A stretch of 42,769 bases of DNA from Bacillota bacterium (GTDB lineage: Bacteria; Bacillota; Clostridia; Acetivibrionales; DUMC01), in NCBI GenBank assembly GCA_013314855.1, contig JABUEW010000026.1, positions 1-42,769 on the forward strand, written 5' to 3'. Both the position numbers and the translations under genes were made by a program. The notes under the pieces were generated by a model. The model worked only from the letters and a program-made list of their open reading frames with translations, was not told where the DNA came from and did no database searches. Positions 9,221 to 18,179 of the stretch are shown here, piece after piece. Within the stretch, counting starts at the first letter, position 1, and each line of letters opens with the position of its first letter.

Positions 9221-10468
9221 TTACTTTCCTACTTTCTTTGCTGCATTCTTAATACCTTTAATTATTGCGTCAAGGTCATCTTCAGTAAGTCTTGGATGAT
9301 GAGGAGTATTAAACTCTCTCCTGTAAAAAAATTCTTCAGCTATTGGGCATAAATCCTGTGCGTAACCCATTTTCTTAAGGCCTGTAAAGTGATATGTGGG
9401 TTGATAGTGGAGAATTCCCTGGATTCCTTCTTCCCTGTAAAGGACCCTCAGGAAATCATCCCTGCTTGCGCCTAATTCCTTTTCCTCGACACAGACAGTA
9501 TATAAGTGATAAACATGCTTACAGTTAGGATCTTCATAAACAGGGGTTATTCCCTTAATGCCTTTAATTCCCTCTGTTATATACCTGCCATATTCTATCC
9601 TCTTTTCATTAAGTTTGTCTAATTTTTTCAACTGTGCTATTCCAACAGCTGCCTGGGCTTCATTCATTCTATAATTATTGCCCCATTTCCCATAATAATC
9701 TACTACATCAAAGTGCGAAGGTATCCAGTAATCCTTTTGATCTTTCCAGTGTTCAAGGTTCATGCACCTAAGTTTTTCTATTCCTTCAGCATACTTGTCA
9801 TTATTGCATGTAATCATTCCTCCTTCACCTAATGTAGTCATATTCTTCAGTGAGTGGAAGCTGAAACATCCAAAGTCTCCTATGGAACCTGCTTTTCTTC
9901 CTTTGTATTCAGCTCCCGGAGCATGAGCACAATCTTCCAATACAACTAAATGATATTGTTTTGCAATTTCCATAATTGGGTCCATGTCCACCATCTGGCC
10001 TCCATAGTGGACAACATAAATTGCTTTAGTCCTGTTTGTAATTTTCTTTTCAACTTCTTCCGGGTCGATATTAAAAGTTCTGGGATCAATGTCTGCATAT
10101 ACAGGAGTTGCCCCTTCTTTAAGTATGACAAGAGATGTGGCTATAAAGGTATTTGGTGTAACAATTACTTCATCTCCGGGCCTTAAACCGATAACCTGTG
10201 AACATACATGCATGGCTGTAGTACAGTTGCTTACTGCAAAGGCATACTTGGTACCACAGTATTCTGCAAATTTCTTCTGGAATGTCTGAACCTGGGGGCC
10301 CATTGTAAGAGAGTCCTGCTTCATTGCCTCAAGGACTGCTTTTTCCTCTTCCTCATCGTAAATACTACCGAAGAATGAATATGGTACTTTTAAAACCACC
10401 CCTTCATCAACCTTGTAGCTACTGGTGATACCCCCTTCTGATTCCTTGCCGACGTTAACCTTACTCAT
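9221..10468 (-). CDS. DegT/DnrJ/EryC1/StrS family PLP aminotransferase
   Basis: This is a sugar aminotransferase-type protein, fold-type I and PLP-dependent, 415 aa from the ATG at 10468, which has AAAGGAGG 8 nt upstream; the longer frame to 10552 has no such site. The PLP lysine is in FSFHSLKNMTTLGEGGM (Lys208), the cofactor Asp is in LEDCAHAPGA (Asp179), and the WGNNYRMNEAQAA segment is also typical. Such enzymes aminate keto-sugar nucleotides for glycan, aminoglycoside or surface polysaccharide synthesis; some members are dehydratases. No sugar-nucleotide synthesis genes are adjacent, so the product is unknown. A role with the ROK repressor and SDR/MDR genes of this region is possible. Upstream 10469-10732 is AT-rich without a gene. 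Confidence 0.88.
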   Translation of the reverse strand: MSKVNVGKESEGGITSSYKVDEGVVLKVPYSFFGSIYDEEEEKAVLEAMKQDSLTMGPQVQTFQKKFAEYCGTKYAFAVSNCTTAMHVCSQVIGLRPGDEVIVTPNTFIATSLVILKEGATPVYADIDPRTFNIDPEEVEKKITNRTKAIYVVHYGGQMVDMDPIMEIAKQYHLVVLEDCAHAPGAEYKGRKAGSIGDFGCFSFHSLKNMTTLGEGGMITCNNDKYAEGIEKLRCMNLEHWKDQKDYWIPSHFDVVDYYGKWGNNYRMNEAQAAVGIAQLKKLDKLNEKRIEYGRYITEGIKGIKGITPVYEDPNCKHVYHLYTVCVEEKELGASRDDFLRVLYREEGIQGILHYQPTYHFTGLKKMGYAQDLCPIAEEFFYRREFNTPHHPRLTEDDLDAIIKGIKNAAKKVGK

Positions 10469-10732
10469 AAATAAGACCTCCTTTAAAAATATTAATATAG
10501 TAGTATAAATTATAAATAGTCCGCCAATCTCAAAGCATAATAAGCTTATCATTCCTGGGTCTTGAGACTTCTTAACACTTAATGTATCAGTACTTCAAAG
10601 GTTAGATATTAATTTATGCATTGTCTAAATTAATTATACACAAAAAAAGAAATACTTTCAAGATAAATTTTATTTTTCCCTAAATCTTTTCCTTACACTA
10701 TTTACCTTAAATTTTTAAATTCTTTTCCTAAA

Positions 10733-11962
10733 TTAAATTTCAGGTCCCATAAGGTCAAAAAGCTTATCGGTAACATATAATGACACCCCGGTTATAGCAC
10801 GTTCAGCATCAATATTAACTCTTTCATACTGTAAATTCTTTGTAAATTGCTCATAAGCCCTGGAATTTGCCTCCTCTAGAGCAATTTTATACACGTAGTC
10901 TGTAGTTAAAAGTACATCTCCATTTATAATTATTCTTTTTGGATTAAATATATTAATAATATTTGCAATTCCTATCCCTAAATATTGGCCGCACTCTGTT
11001 AGAACTTCCTGAACATCATAATCTCCCATTTCAAAAGCCTTTACAATAGTTTCATATGTTAAAGCCATACCCTTTTCCCTGATTAACTTTTTTAATACAC
11101 AACACCTGCCTTGCTGTAAAAGTTCATTGCATTGATTTATTACAGCATCTACGGAACACATGACTTCCAGGCATCCTCTGTTACCGCAAAAACAAGGAGG
11201 ACCGTCTTTTTTTACGGTAGTATGTCCAATTTCTCCAATTACAGCTTCATTAACTTCATTTTTATAAAAATTAATAATCCCTACTCCCATCGTAAGGTCT
11301 AGAAATATAATATTCTCTTCTGCATTTATGCCGTTTTTACGTAATACGGCCAATGCTTTTGTCTTTGAATTATTCTGTATATAAACAGGAAGGTGAAAAA
11401 GCTTTTCAAAATATTCTTTCAGCGATAATCCCTTCCACTTCATACTTGTAGATATTTCAAGCCTTTCATCATTTAGAACCAGGCCGGAAACTGCAATACC
11501 AATACCTACTACATTAGCAGATTTCAGTTTTTCAGCTTTATTCAACATTAAGCTTATTTCTTTTTCAATCATTTTTAAAATTTCATGTTCTTTTACTTCC
11601 TTGTCCAATCTCAAGGTTTTCCTTTCAATAATATTGCCAATATTGCCATCCAGGTCGGTAAAGGCTACATCAATACTGGAAGTCTCAATGTTAACGGATA
11701 TAATATTGGCAGCAGAAGGGTTAAACCTTATTAAAACAGCTTTTCTTCCTACCTCCTTTGAATCTACTCTTCCTACTTCCACGCACAGGTTTTTATCCAT
11801 CAAATATGTTACTATGTTTGTAACGGAAGATGGACTCAAGCCGGTATTCTTAGCAATATCCGGCCTTGCCACCTCCCCTTTCTGTCTTATAAAATTCAAC
11901 ACTTTTAATCTGTTTATTTTTTGCATTAATTGCACATTTCCAACTGCATTATCTATTTTCAA
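10733..11962 (-). CDS. ROK family transcriptional repressor (NagC/XylR type)
   Basis: The protein has an N-terminal winged helix-turn-helix (residues ~15-65, including ARPDIAKNTGLSPSSVTNIV) followed by a ROK sugar-kinase-like domain. The zinc site GHTTVKKDGPPCFCGNRGCLE has the expected His and three Cys. The N-terminal ATP loop is not of the kinase type, so this is a regulator rather than a sugar kinase. Length 409 aa is normal. It likely senses a sugar or amino sugar and represses nearby genes, with the NagB-like gene and DegT as the best candidates. It lies 47 nt downstream of the Eis-like gene and may be cotranscribed with it. Confidence 0.9.
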   Translation of the reverse strand: MKIDNAVGNVQLMQKINRLKVLNFIRQKGEVARPDIAKNTGLSPSSVTNIVTYLMDKNLCVEVGRVDSKEVGRKAVLIRFNPSAANIISVNIETSSIDVAFTDLDGNIGNIIERKTLRLDKEVKEHEILKMIEKEISLMLNKAEKLKSANVVGIGIAVSGLVLNDERLEISTSMKWKGLSLKEYFEKLFHLPVYIQNNSKTKALAVLRKNGINAEENIIFLDLTMGVGIINFYKNEVNEAVIGEIGHTTVKKDGPPCFCGNRGCLEVMCSVDAVINQCNELLQQGRCCVLKKLIREKGMALTYETIVKAFEMGDYDVQEVLTECGQYLGIGIANIINIFNPKRIIINGDVLLTTDYVYKIALEEANSRAYEQFTKNLQYERVNIDAERAITGVSLYVTDKLFDLMGPEI

Positions 11963-12009
11963 GCCTATCCTCCTTATTAATCATTTAGGGCATTTAGGGC
12001 CTATATAAC

Positions 12010-13200
12010 CTATATAAAGTTTAAACTTAGTGGATCAACAAATGGTATAGGAAATACTCTGCTGAAAAAATCAGCAAATACATCAAAATTCGATTCAGGC
12101 AAAAAGTCTTCCCTGCATACCTCAGCACCTCCAAAAATCATGTCATTTAACTTGGCTTTATCAAATATTATACATGTATACCCATTATAGGAAAAGCATG
12201 CACCTTTATCATCATTTATAAATTCCAGGTTGTCAATAAATCTATTATCATAGATTTCATAAAAATGCTGTTTTAAAGATTCCATAAATCCTTTGAAATT
12301 AACTATTTTTATTGTCCCGCTAAGCCTCTTTTCTTCTAGCGGTATATTTTTCTCTCTACAATAGTCTATAGCTGACTGGTGATAAGTCATAAGCCTCCCT
12401 TTTATGCTTTCAAGACCATATTCTTCTATAAGCTTGGAACATGCATCAATTATTAGTTCTCTTGGCCCGGCGCAGTCATATATAGTTGCTGTATTTCCGT
12501 CAATAACCATATAGAAGTAGGCTTTATAATTGCCTTTATCCTCAATTATATATGTTTTCTTCTGTGCCGACTTTTTCATAACAAACTTAGAAGAATTTAG
12601 CAACTCATAAAATTTATCATAATGGCGTACAAACCTTATGCTTTCCTGTCTATAAAGGTCCACAAGTTTCTCAAAACACTTCTGGCCAGATGTCTGGACA
12701 TTGAATTCCCTGATATTATAGTTACATGTATTGTAGTTATTTAACAAGTTATTTAGAGCTTTATTGCCGTTATTTCCAGTAATACTATAGACATACATTA
12801 ATCCTGCCGGCATACTTCCAATATTTCTATACAACCGCCTATCCCCGGATATTAGAAGTACATCAACACCCTCTTTGTTCATTTTATTAAGACAATCATC
12901 AAGAAGCATGGATGCATAACCTCTACCCCTATATTCTTTCAATGTAGCAACTCCCCCAAGAGATGCGATATTAATATTGCATCCGTATATGGATACTGTA
13001 CCTGGAAGATAATTTATATTTGAAACAGGCTTTCCATCTTCCACAATAACTCGTATATTATCTATATTTTCTTCGCAAAACAAATCAGGAAACTCTTGAA
13101 ACATTGACTGAGTAGCATCCTCAAAGTTACGGAAAACTTCATTGGACAGGCTTTCCACCAAAGGCAGTTCATCAACTCTTGCAGCTCTTGGTCCTTCCAT
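12010..13200 (-). CDS. Eis-like GNAT N-acetyltransferase with C-terminal SCP2-like domain
   Basis: The 396-aa protein has the three-part layout of Eis/YobR-type acetyltransferases: an N-terminal GNAT with the acetyl-CoA loop LKEYRGRGYASMLL (about residues 88-101), a second degenerate GNAT, and a C-terminal sterol-carrier-like segment. Proteins of this class acetylate amines of small molecules, including aminoglycosides in mycobacteria, but clostridial members are mostly uncharacterised. The start ATG 13200 follows AGGAGGG by 7 nt. The protein ends PLSLNFI, where Eis proteins have their carboxyl-terminal catalytic contribution. It is probably transcribed with the ROK gene downstream. Confidence 0.82.
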   Translation of the reverse strand: MEGPRAARVDELPLVESLSNEVFRNFEDATQSMFQEFPDLFCEENIDNIRVIVEDGKPVSNINYLPGTVSIYGCNINIASLGGVATLKEYRGRGYASMLLDDCLNKMNKEGVDVLLISGDRRLYRNIGSMPAGLMYVYSITGNNGNKALNNLLNNYNTCNYNIREFNVQTSGQKCFEKLVDLYRQESIRFVRHYDKFYELLNSSKFVMKKSAQKKTYIIEDKGNYKAYFYMVIDGNTATIYDCAGPRELIIDACSKLIEEYGLESIKGRLMTYHQSAIDYCREKNIPLEEKRLSGTIKIVNFKGFMESLKQHFYEIYDNRFIDNLEFINDDKGACFSYNGYTCIIFDKAKLNDMIFGGAEVCREDFLPESNFDVFADFFSRVFPIPFVDPLSLNFI

Positions 13201-13368
13201 TATATATCCCTCCTAAAGAAAGTTTTACACTCCAACCAGTCTTGCAATTTTTGCCGGCATTAGTTATGGCAAACAAAACGCCCTCTACTCCCCATAACAC
13301 TATCCCTTCCATTAAAATTAATTGTACTATATGGATAATTATTTTGCAATATGATAAAAATAAAGCCC

Positions 13369-13462
13369 TTAGAGGCTGTAGATTAGAACGGGAGATTAAC
13401 AAAAACGTTGTTCTAAATAAAGCAAGGTCGATTTTGCACATAGCTGAATTTACAGCCTCTAA
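13369..13462 (-). terminator. Long inverted repeat in the DUF6514-Eis gap, terminator-like
   Basis: The arms TTAGAGGCTGTA (13369-13380) and TACAGCCTCTAA (13451-13462) are perfect 12-mers, extendable to 16 with one mismatch. The 70-nt spacer contains its own small hairpin (AACAA/TTGTT). On the minus strand the second arm is followed by GGGCTTTATTTTTATC, a U-rich tail. It lies just after the DUF6514 stop, so termination or a small structured RNA is the likely role. Nothing else is seen in 13201-13483. Confidence 0.5.
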
Positions 13463-13483
13463 AGCCTGTAGTGATTATAAGTC

Positions 13484-13786
13484 TCACAAAAGGTCATCAA
13501 GAATAGGCTTAAGCCCTACTGGCGTTACCGTATTGTCTGCCAGTTTATCAACAACTCTGCTTGTTTCATTAACACAGCAGGAAAAATTAAGGACGCTATT
13601 TTCTTCAAAGCAGGTATCATTAATCTTTTTAACTATACTGATTCCATATACTTTTTTTCCGGCAAGCTCACTTTTGTAGTCAATATTACTTTCAAGCAAG
13701 TAATATTCGAGCTCCATAGGAATGTCGTGGAAATAATCGTTAGATTCTTTTAACACAAGTTTTCTCTTTAGAAATTTAGTAACCAA
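13484..13786 (-). CDS. DUF6514 family small protein
   Basis: A 100-aa clostridial hypothetical protein with the family pattern: an N-terminal YYLLESNIDYKSE strand, a central KKVYGISIVKKI, and the conserved end DNTVTPVGLKPILDDLL. The start is judged to be TTG 13786, because GGGAGG lies 10 nt upstream; the ATG overlapping this site is out of frame. The function of the family is unknown. Monocistronic, it is followed by the large hairpin at 13369-13462. Confidence 0.7.
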   Translation of the reverse strand: MVTKFLKRKLVLKESNDYFHDIPMELEYYLLESNIDYKSELAGKKVYGISIVKKINDTCFEENSVLNFSCCVNETSRVVDKLADNTVTPVGLKPILDDLL

Positions 13787-13961
13787 TTCATTTCTACCTC
13801 CCAAACTTCATATTTTTATTTATTACATTATTATTATACAATAATTTACTAAAAATTACAATAGTGTTAATTAATATTATTATATCCATTATATTATATG
13901 TCTGTTATATACTTTCAGGAGGAGAATTTAAGGTATCGTCTTTTTTTTTGCTCATCTTGAC

Positions 13962-14756
13962 TCATATTGATTTTTTACTTGTGGCTCGGGTAGCTCCCGT
14001 AGAAATGCCTCCATCAACAAGTATTGTTTGGCCTGTCACGTATTTGCTTTCGTCTGATGCCAGGAATATAATTATCCCATCAAGGTCATCAGGCTGGCCG
14101 GGGCGTTTCAGTGGTATTCTGTCGCATATATATTCAACCCATTCTTTATCTTCATACAGTACTTTGTTTTGTTCAGTTCTGAACCACCCGGGAGCAAGGC
14201 AGTTTACCGTTATACCGTATTTTCCCCAATCATCTGCCAGGCTCATGGTCATCTGTTTAACTCCGCCCCTGCTTGCACAATAAGGTGTAATTCCTGCATA
14301 ACCAAAGACACTGGTAACAGAGCCTATATTTATTATCCGTCCGTACTTTCTCGGTATCATCTTTCTCGCTACAGCCTGGGCAACAAAAAATGAACCCCGA
14401 AGATTGGTATCAAGGACTGTATTCCAGTCGTCCCATGTTATTTCCAAAGCAGGTTTCCTAATATTACAACCCGCATTATTAACAAGAATATCTATTTTCC
14501 CGTATTCTTCATACGCCTTTTCTACCATTTTTTGTATACTATTATAATCACAGACATCCAGTTCCACAGGCAATGCTTTTCTCCCCAGGGACTCAATTTC
14601 TCCCCTAAACTTCTCAAGAGAATTTATGTTCCTGCTTGTTATTACAAGGTCTGCACCGGCTCTTGCCAAAGCACGCCCAAAATATTGCCCCAACCCTCTG
14701 CTGGTCCCGGTAATTATTGCAACTTTTCCCGTTAAATCAAACATATTATCAGCCAC
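13962..14756 (-). CDS. Short-chain dehydrogenase/reductase (SDR), Arg at the catalytic Lys position
   Basis: A classical SDR of 264 aa. The nucleotide loop is TGTSRGLG (residues 16-23), followed by NNAG (about 93-96), catalytic Ser146 in NIGSVTS, and Tyr159 in PYCASRGG. The canonical YxxxK lysine is replaced by Arg163. The N-terminus and the GQTILVDGG end resemble gluconate/2-deoxygluconate dehydrogenases such as KduD and IdnO. It lies 30 nt downstream of the zinc dehydrogenase and is clearly cotranscribed with it, so the two probably act on successive or related polyol/keto-sugar intermediates. The substrate is unknown. Confidence 0.85.
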   Translation of the reverse strand: MADNMFDLTGKVAIITGTSRGLGQYFGRALARAGADLVITSRNINSLEKFRGEIESLGRKALPVELDVCDYNSIQKMVEKAYEEYGKIDILVNNAGCNIRKPALEITWDDWNTVLDTNLRGSFFVAQAVARKMIPRKYGRIINIGSVTSVFGYAGITPYCASRGGVKQMTMSLADDWGKYGITVNCLAPGWFRTEQNKVLYEDKEWVEYICDRIPLKRPGQPDDLDGIIIFLASDESKYVTGQTILVDGGISTGATRATSKKSI

Positions 14757-14786
14757 TTAAACCACTCTCCCAATATTTTATTTTTC

Positions 14787-15818
14787 TCACGGTTTTAATA
14801 TAACTTTCATTAAACCCGGTTCTTTATCATATAACCGTTTAAACCAGGCAGCACCCTCCTCCAATGGCGCAACGGCACTGATAAAAGTGTCTATATCAAC
14901 AGCACCCCCTGCTATCATATCAAGACATCTTTCATATTCTCCAGCTGAAGCGCAACTTCCATTCAAGGTAATTTCCCTGGTTACAACCAATTGTAAAGGC
15001 AGCTCAACAACAGGAGACAGATTTCCTACTATTGTTGCTAATCCACCTTTCTTCAGGCATTTTACTGCAATATCCAAAGTGGATGAAATACCTACTACTT
15101 CGAAAGATACATCTACACCCCTGTTTTTAGTAATATTATATATTTCTTCCACAACATTTCCCCCGTCTGCCTTAATCCCCGCAAAAGCGCCAAATTTTTC
15201 AGCAAACTGCAATTTGTCCGGGTCTATATCAACTGCTATCACCTTGCCGCACCCTGCATTTATCAATAGCTGAATAATAAGAAGGCCTATCATTCCCGCT
15301 CCGACTACGACAACATTATCATTAAGCTTTAAACTAGTCCTGTTTAGAGCATGAAGAGCAATAGAAAGCGGCTCAACCATTGCAGCCCTTTCAAAAGATA
15401 CAGTATCGGGAATTCTGTAAAGTATATGTTGAGGTACAGCCACATACTCAGCGAATGCGCCATTTTGACGGTATTCACTGCAGGATACCCCTAATACACG
15501 CCTGTTGTCACATAGGTTGATTTTCCCATTAAAACAGTAATAACACTTGCCGCAGTATATTGTAGAATCAAAGGTTACCCGGTCTCCCGGCTTAAAATTC
15601 CTCACGTTACTCCCGGTTTTATCAATAACACCGGAAGCTTCATGACCCATAATAATAGGGGGAATTCTACGCCCTGTACTTCCGTCCATACCGTGCACAT
15701 CACTTCCGCAAATAGAACATGCCTTTACCCTTATTAATACATCCTCAGGACCTATTTCGGGAGTTGGTACGTCCTCCACTTCAAACTTTTTATAATCTTT
15801 TAAAACTAGGGCTTTCAC
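14787..15818 (-). CDS. Zinc-dependent medium-chain dehydrogenase (sorbitol/galactitol-phosphate type)
   Basis: A 343-aa MDR enzyme. Catalytic zinc ligands are Cys37 (CSICGSD) and His59-Glu60 (MGHE). The structural zinc lobe has Cys89, Cys92, Cys95 and Cys103 (YCGKCYYCFNGKINLC). The cofactor loop is VVGAGMIGLL. It most resembles polyol or galactitol-1-phosphate 5-dehydrogenases, which oxidise a secondary alcohol with NAD. It is the first gene of a two-gene unit with the SDR. An AraC regulator lies just upstream on the same strand. An ATGTAATT/AATTACAT inverted repeat at 15845-15867 lies in the promoter region. Confidence 0.88.
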   Translation of the reverse strand: MKALVLKDYKKFEVEDVPTPEIGPEDVLIRVKACSICGSDVHGMDGSTGRRIPPIIMGHEASGVIDKTGSNVRNFKPGDRVTFDSTIYCGKCYYCFNGKINLCDNRRVLGVSCSEYRQNGAFAEYVAVPQHILYRIPDTVSFERAAMVEPLSIALHALNRTSLKLNDNVVVVGAGMIGLLIIQLLINAGCGKVIAVDIDPDKLQFAEKFGAFAGIKADGGNVVEEIYNITKNRGVDVSFEVVGISSTLDIAVKCLKKGGLATIVGNLSPVVELPLQLVVTREITLNGSCASAGEYERCLDMIAGGAVDIDTFISAVAPLEEGAAWFKRLYDKEPGLMKVILKP

Positions 15819-15844
15819 ACTATCACATCCTTATTATAGAATTA

Positions 15845-15867
15845 ATGTAATTTTAATATAATTACAT
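15845..15867. promoter_or_regulatory. Inverted repeat upstream of the zinc dehydrogenase
   Basis: ATGTAATT (15845-15852) and AATTACAT (15860-15867) form a perfect 8-bp dyad with a 7-nt spacer, about 27 nt upstream of the ATG at 15818. The position suits a repressor or activator site. The AraC protein encoded upstream or the ROK protein is a possible binder, but nothing in the sequence shows which. Confidence 0.35.
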
Positions 15868-15937
15868 ATGCATTATTAAACTCTTAACTTTATGCCTAAC
15901 TTTATGCTGGCCTACTTAAGAACTGTCTCTATAAGCT

Positions 15938-16789
15938 TTAGAATTTGTAAATGTGCTTGCTAATTTCCTGCTTGCTAATTTCCTGCTTGTTAATCCTCCT
16001 ATACCGTGAAGGGGTCATTCCCCGGATTTTCTTAAAAGCCTTACTAAAATGGAACTGGCTGGAATATCCAAGCCGGTCCGATATCTCGGATAGGGAAAAA
16101 GGGGTGTTTTTCAGCAATTCTTCAGCCATGCCTATCTTGAGGTTATCTACATACTTTTTAGGCTGCATTCCGGTAATATCTTTAAAAACCTGCCGGAACC
16201 TTCGTTCACTCAATCCTGCCATATCTGCCATGGTTTTTACCGAAATACTTTCCCACATATTAGATTTTATATGTACTATCACTTTTTCAATAGCCTCCCG
16301 GTGAGGGTTGCTGACTTCCCTGCTTTCTATATGCAACAGCCATTTATGAAGCAATATATTTAAAGTGGCTGAAGCTAATAAAAGGGATGCATTATCATTT
16401 TTCCTGAGAAGCTCCATGCAAGTATTACAATTGCCGGCTTCACCTTCCACATAGTCAACAAAAAAAACCTTGTTCAAGGGTAACTTTGTCCCCCAACCTG
16501 AAGCAAACTCAAACCACCAGAAATCCCATTTTTCACCACTACAAAAATAACGTCTCACCTTATCATGCTCAAAAAAGATAAGAGTACCAGGCCCTACAGG
16601 CATTTCTCCAATCCCTTCAATAGCTACTATCCCCACTCCTCCTGTTGTCCTTAAAGCTATCAAATCTTTATTTCCAACTCCCTTCTTCTTTACATCGTAG
16701 GTAGGGTCGGCATATACTACATATACTGTCCTCAGAGCTACGGGTTCTATTGCCATTGGCCTGTTGGTTATTGAAAAATCAAATTTCAT
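15938..16789 (-). CDS. AraC family transcriptional regulator
   Basis: The C-terminal ~100 residues contain two helix-turn-helix motifs (SVKTMADMAGLSERRFRQVF and LSEISDRLGYSSQFHFSKAF) typical of AraC/XylS proteins. The N-terminal ~170 residues form a cupin-like sensor. The ATG 16789 (MKFDFSITNRP) is favoured over the upstream ATG 16846 because the extra 19 residues look like translated promoter DNA; AAGG lies about 12 nt upstream, so the start is uncertain. The protein ends with a duplicated KQEIS unit made by a 15-bp direct repeat at about 15957-15990, probably slippage. It is divergent from the UroD-like gene, which it probably controls, and may also control the downstream dehydrogenases. 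Confidence 0.88.
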   Translation of the reverse strand: MKFDFSITNRPMAIEPVALRTVYVVYADPTYDVKKKGVGNKDLIALRTTGGVGIVAIEGIGEMPVGPGTLIFFEHDKVRRYFCSGEKWDFWWFEFASGWGTKLPLNKVFFVDYVEGEAGNCNTCMELLRKNDNASLLLASATLNILLHKWLLHIESREVSNPHREAIEKVIVHIKSNMWESISVKTMADMAGLSERRFRQVFKDITGMQPKKYVDNLKIGMAEELLKNTPFSLSEISDRLGYSSQFHFSKAFKKIRGMTPSRYRRINKQEISKQEISKHIYKF

Positions 16790-16972
16790 AAAAACATTAT
16801 ACCTTATAATTGCCGTAAAGTATATATTTTTTACCGGATTTAACATTTGATTTTGCAGGAATAAGTACTATTATATATATTAAGATAAAATAATATATGA
16901 TAGAAAAAGCGAAAAACATTTTAAAATTTAAAAAGATAAAAGATTAATGATTGTTTTTTCGGGGTGGTATTT

Positions 16973-18136
16973 TTGGATAGCAAAAGTTTATATGATGGAA
17001 TACATGCTATGGTGCCAAGAGAGAGTATGAATCCAGGGGCAAGAAAACTCCGCGACTTCTATGAAAAAAAGCCTGATGCTCCAATTTATCAGTGTGAATT
17101 CGGATTTTATTCCCTGGATAGATGGAAAAGAGAAGGCTATATAGATGACAACACAAACCTTGCAGAGCTTTTTGGTTATGATGAACCCGGAAGTTATAGT
17201 CTTGGTGGTCTGGGATGGTGTGAAGCCGCGTTTTATCCACCTTTTGATGTTAAAATAATTGAAGACAGGGGAGAACATGAGGTTGTTCAAGACCATGCCG
17301 GCCGGCATGTGCTGTATTTCAAGGGACGCAGGAGTGGGTTTATGCCTGAATACCTGGACCATCCGGTAAAAGATATGAAAACCTGGGAAGAAAACTGCAA
17401 ATGGCGTCTTGATCCTAAAACACCCGGCAGGTATACGGATTTGGAAAAAAAGGTAGAGCAAGCAAAAGAATGTGCCAAAAAAGGCATGATAATCGTACAG
17501 AACCTTATAGGAGGCTATATGTATCTAAGAAGCCTTATAGGGCCTGTAGATTTATTATATAAATTTTATGACGACCCTGAATTAATCTATGATTGTATGA
17601 AAACCTGGCTTGAACTCGCCGACGCAGTTATAGCAAAACACCAGGAATATTTAACACTGGATGAATTTTTTATAGCAGAAGATATCTGTTACAATGGTGG
17701 CCCCCTTATTTCTCCTGATATGATGAGAGAATTCCTCTTTCCATATTATCAGCAGCTTATTGCTAATATTAAGTCACGCCAGATAGATAAAAGCCGTCAT
17801 TTATATATACAGGTAGATACTGACGGTTTTGCGGAGCCTGTTATACCGGTTTATAAAGAAATCGGGATGGATTACATGAGTCCTTTTGAAGTTGCTTCAG
17901 GCTGTGATGTTGTAAGGGTTTCAAGAAATTATCCCGATTTGCTGATAAGAGGGGGTATGGATAAAAGGGTACTTGCCCAGGGGAAGGATGCCATAGACAA
18001 AATGGTGGACAACATAGTCCCAATTATGAAGAAAAGAGGGGGATATATCCCTGTATGTGACCATGGTGTGCCTGAAGAAGTAAGTTTTGAAAACTATATG
18101 CACTTCCGCAAAAGATTGCTGGAATTTGCCGATTAA
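16973..18136 (+). CDS. Uroporphyrinogen-decarboxylase-fold protein of a carbohydrate locus
   Basis: A 387-aa member of the UroD/MtaA superfamily. Recognisable segments are GLGWCEAAFYPPF, LYIQVDTDGF, IGMDYMSPFEVASG, YPDLLIRGGMDKR and the C-terminal PVCDHGVPEEVSFENY. True UroD acts in haem synthesis, but proteins of this branch sit next to sugar regulators and dehydrogenases and lack an assigned reaction. Some relatives are corrinoid-dependent methyltransferases. The start is probably TTG 16973, with GGGGTGG 5-6 nt upstream; the ORF can be extended to GTG 16964. It is divergent from the AraC gene. No corrinoid protein is encoded nearby, although the window has a B12-type radical SAM enzyme. Confidence 0.75.
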   Translation: MDSKSLYDGIHAMVPRESMNPGARKLRDFYEKKPDAPIYQCEFGFYSLDRWKREGYIDDNTNLAELFGYDEPGSYSLGGLGWCEAAFYPPFDVKIIEDRGEHEVVQDHAGRHVLYFKGRRSGFMPEYLDHPVKDMKTWEENCKWRLDPKTPGRYTDLEKKVEQAKECAKKGMIIVQNLIGGYMYLRSLIGPVDLLYKFYDDPELIYDCMKTWLELADAVIAKHQEYLTLDEFFIAEDICYNGGPLISPDMMREFLFPYYQQLIANIKSRQIDKSRHLYIQVDTDGFAEPVIPVYKEIGMDYMSPFEVASGCDVVRVSRNYPDLLIRGGMDKRVLAQGKDAIDKMVDNIVPIMKKRGGYIPVCDHGVPEEVSFENYMHFRKRLLEFAD

Positions 18137-18179
18137 AAATAAATATCCAGGACGTGTCCCTGAAGTTCACCTTGCCATG

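Noticed and set aside
11601-12008. 135-aa plus-strand ORF opposite the ROK gene
   Set aside because: It is a shadow of the ROK coding sequence with no homology pattern of its own.
13172-13441. 89-aa minus-strand ORF over the Eis-like upstream region
   Set aside because: It overlaps the start of the acetyltransferase in another frame and the large hairpin. It has no family pattern, and the only good ribosome binding site serves the Eis-like gene.
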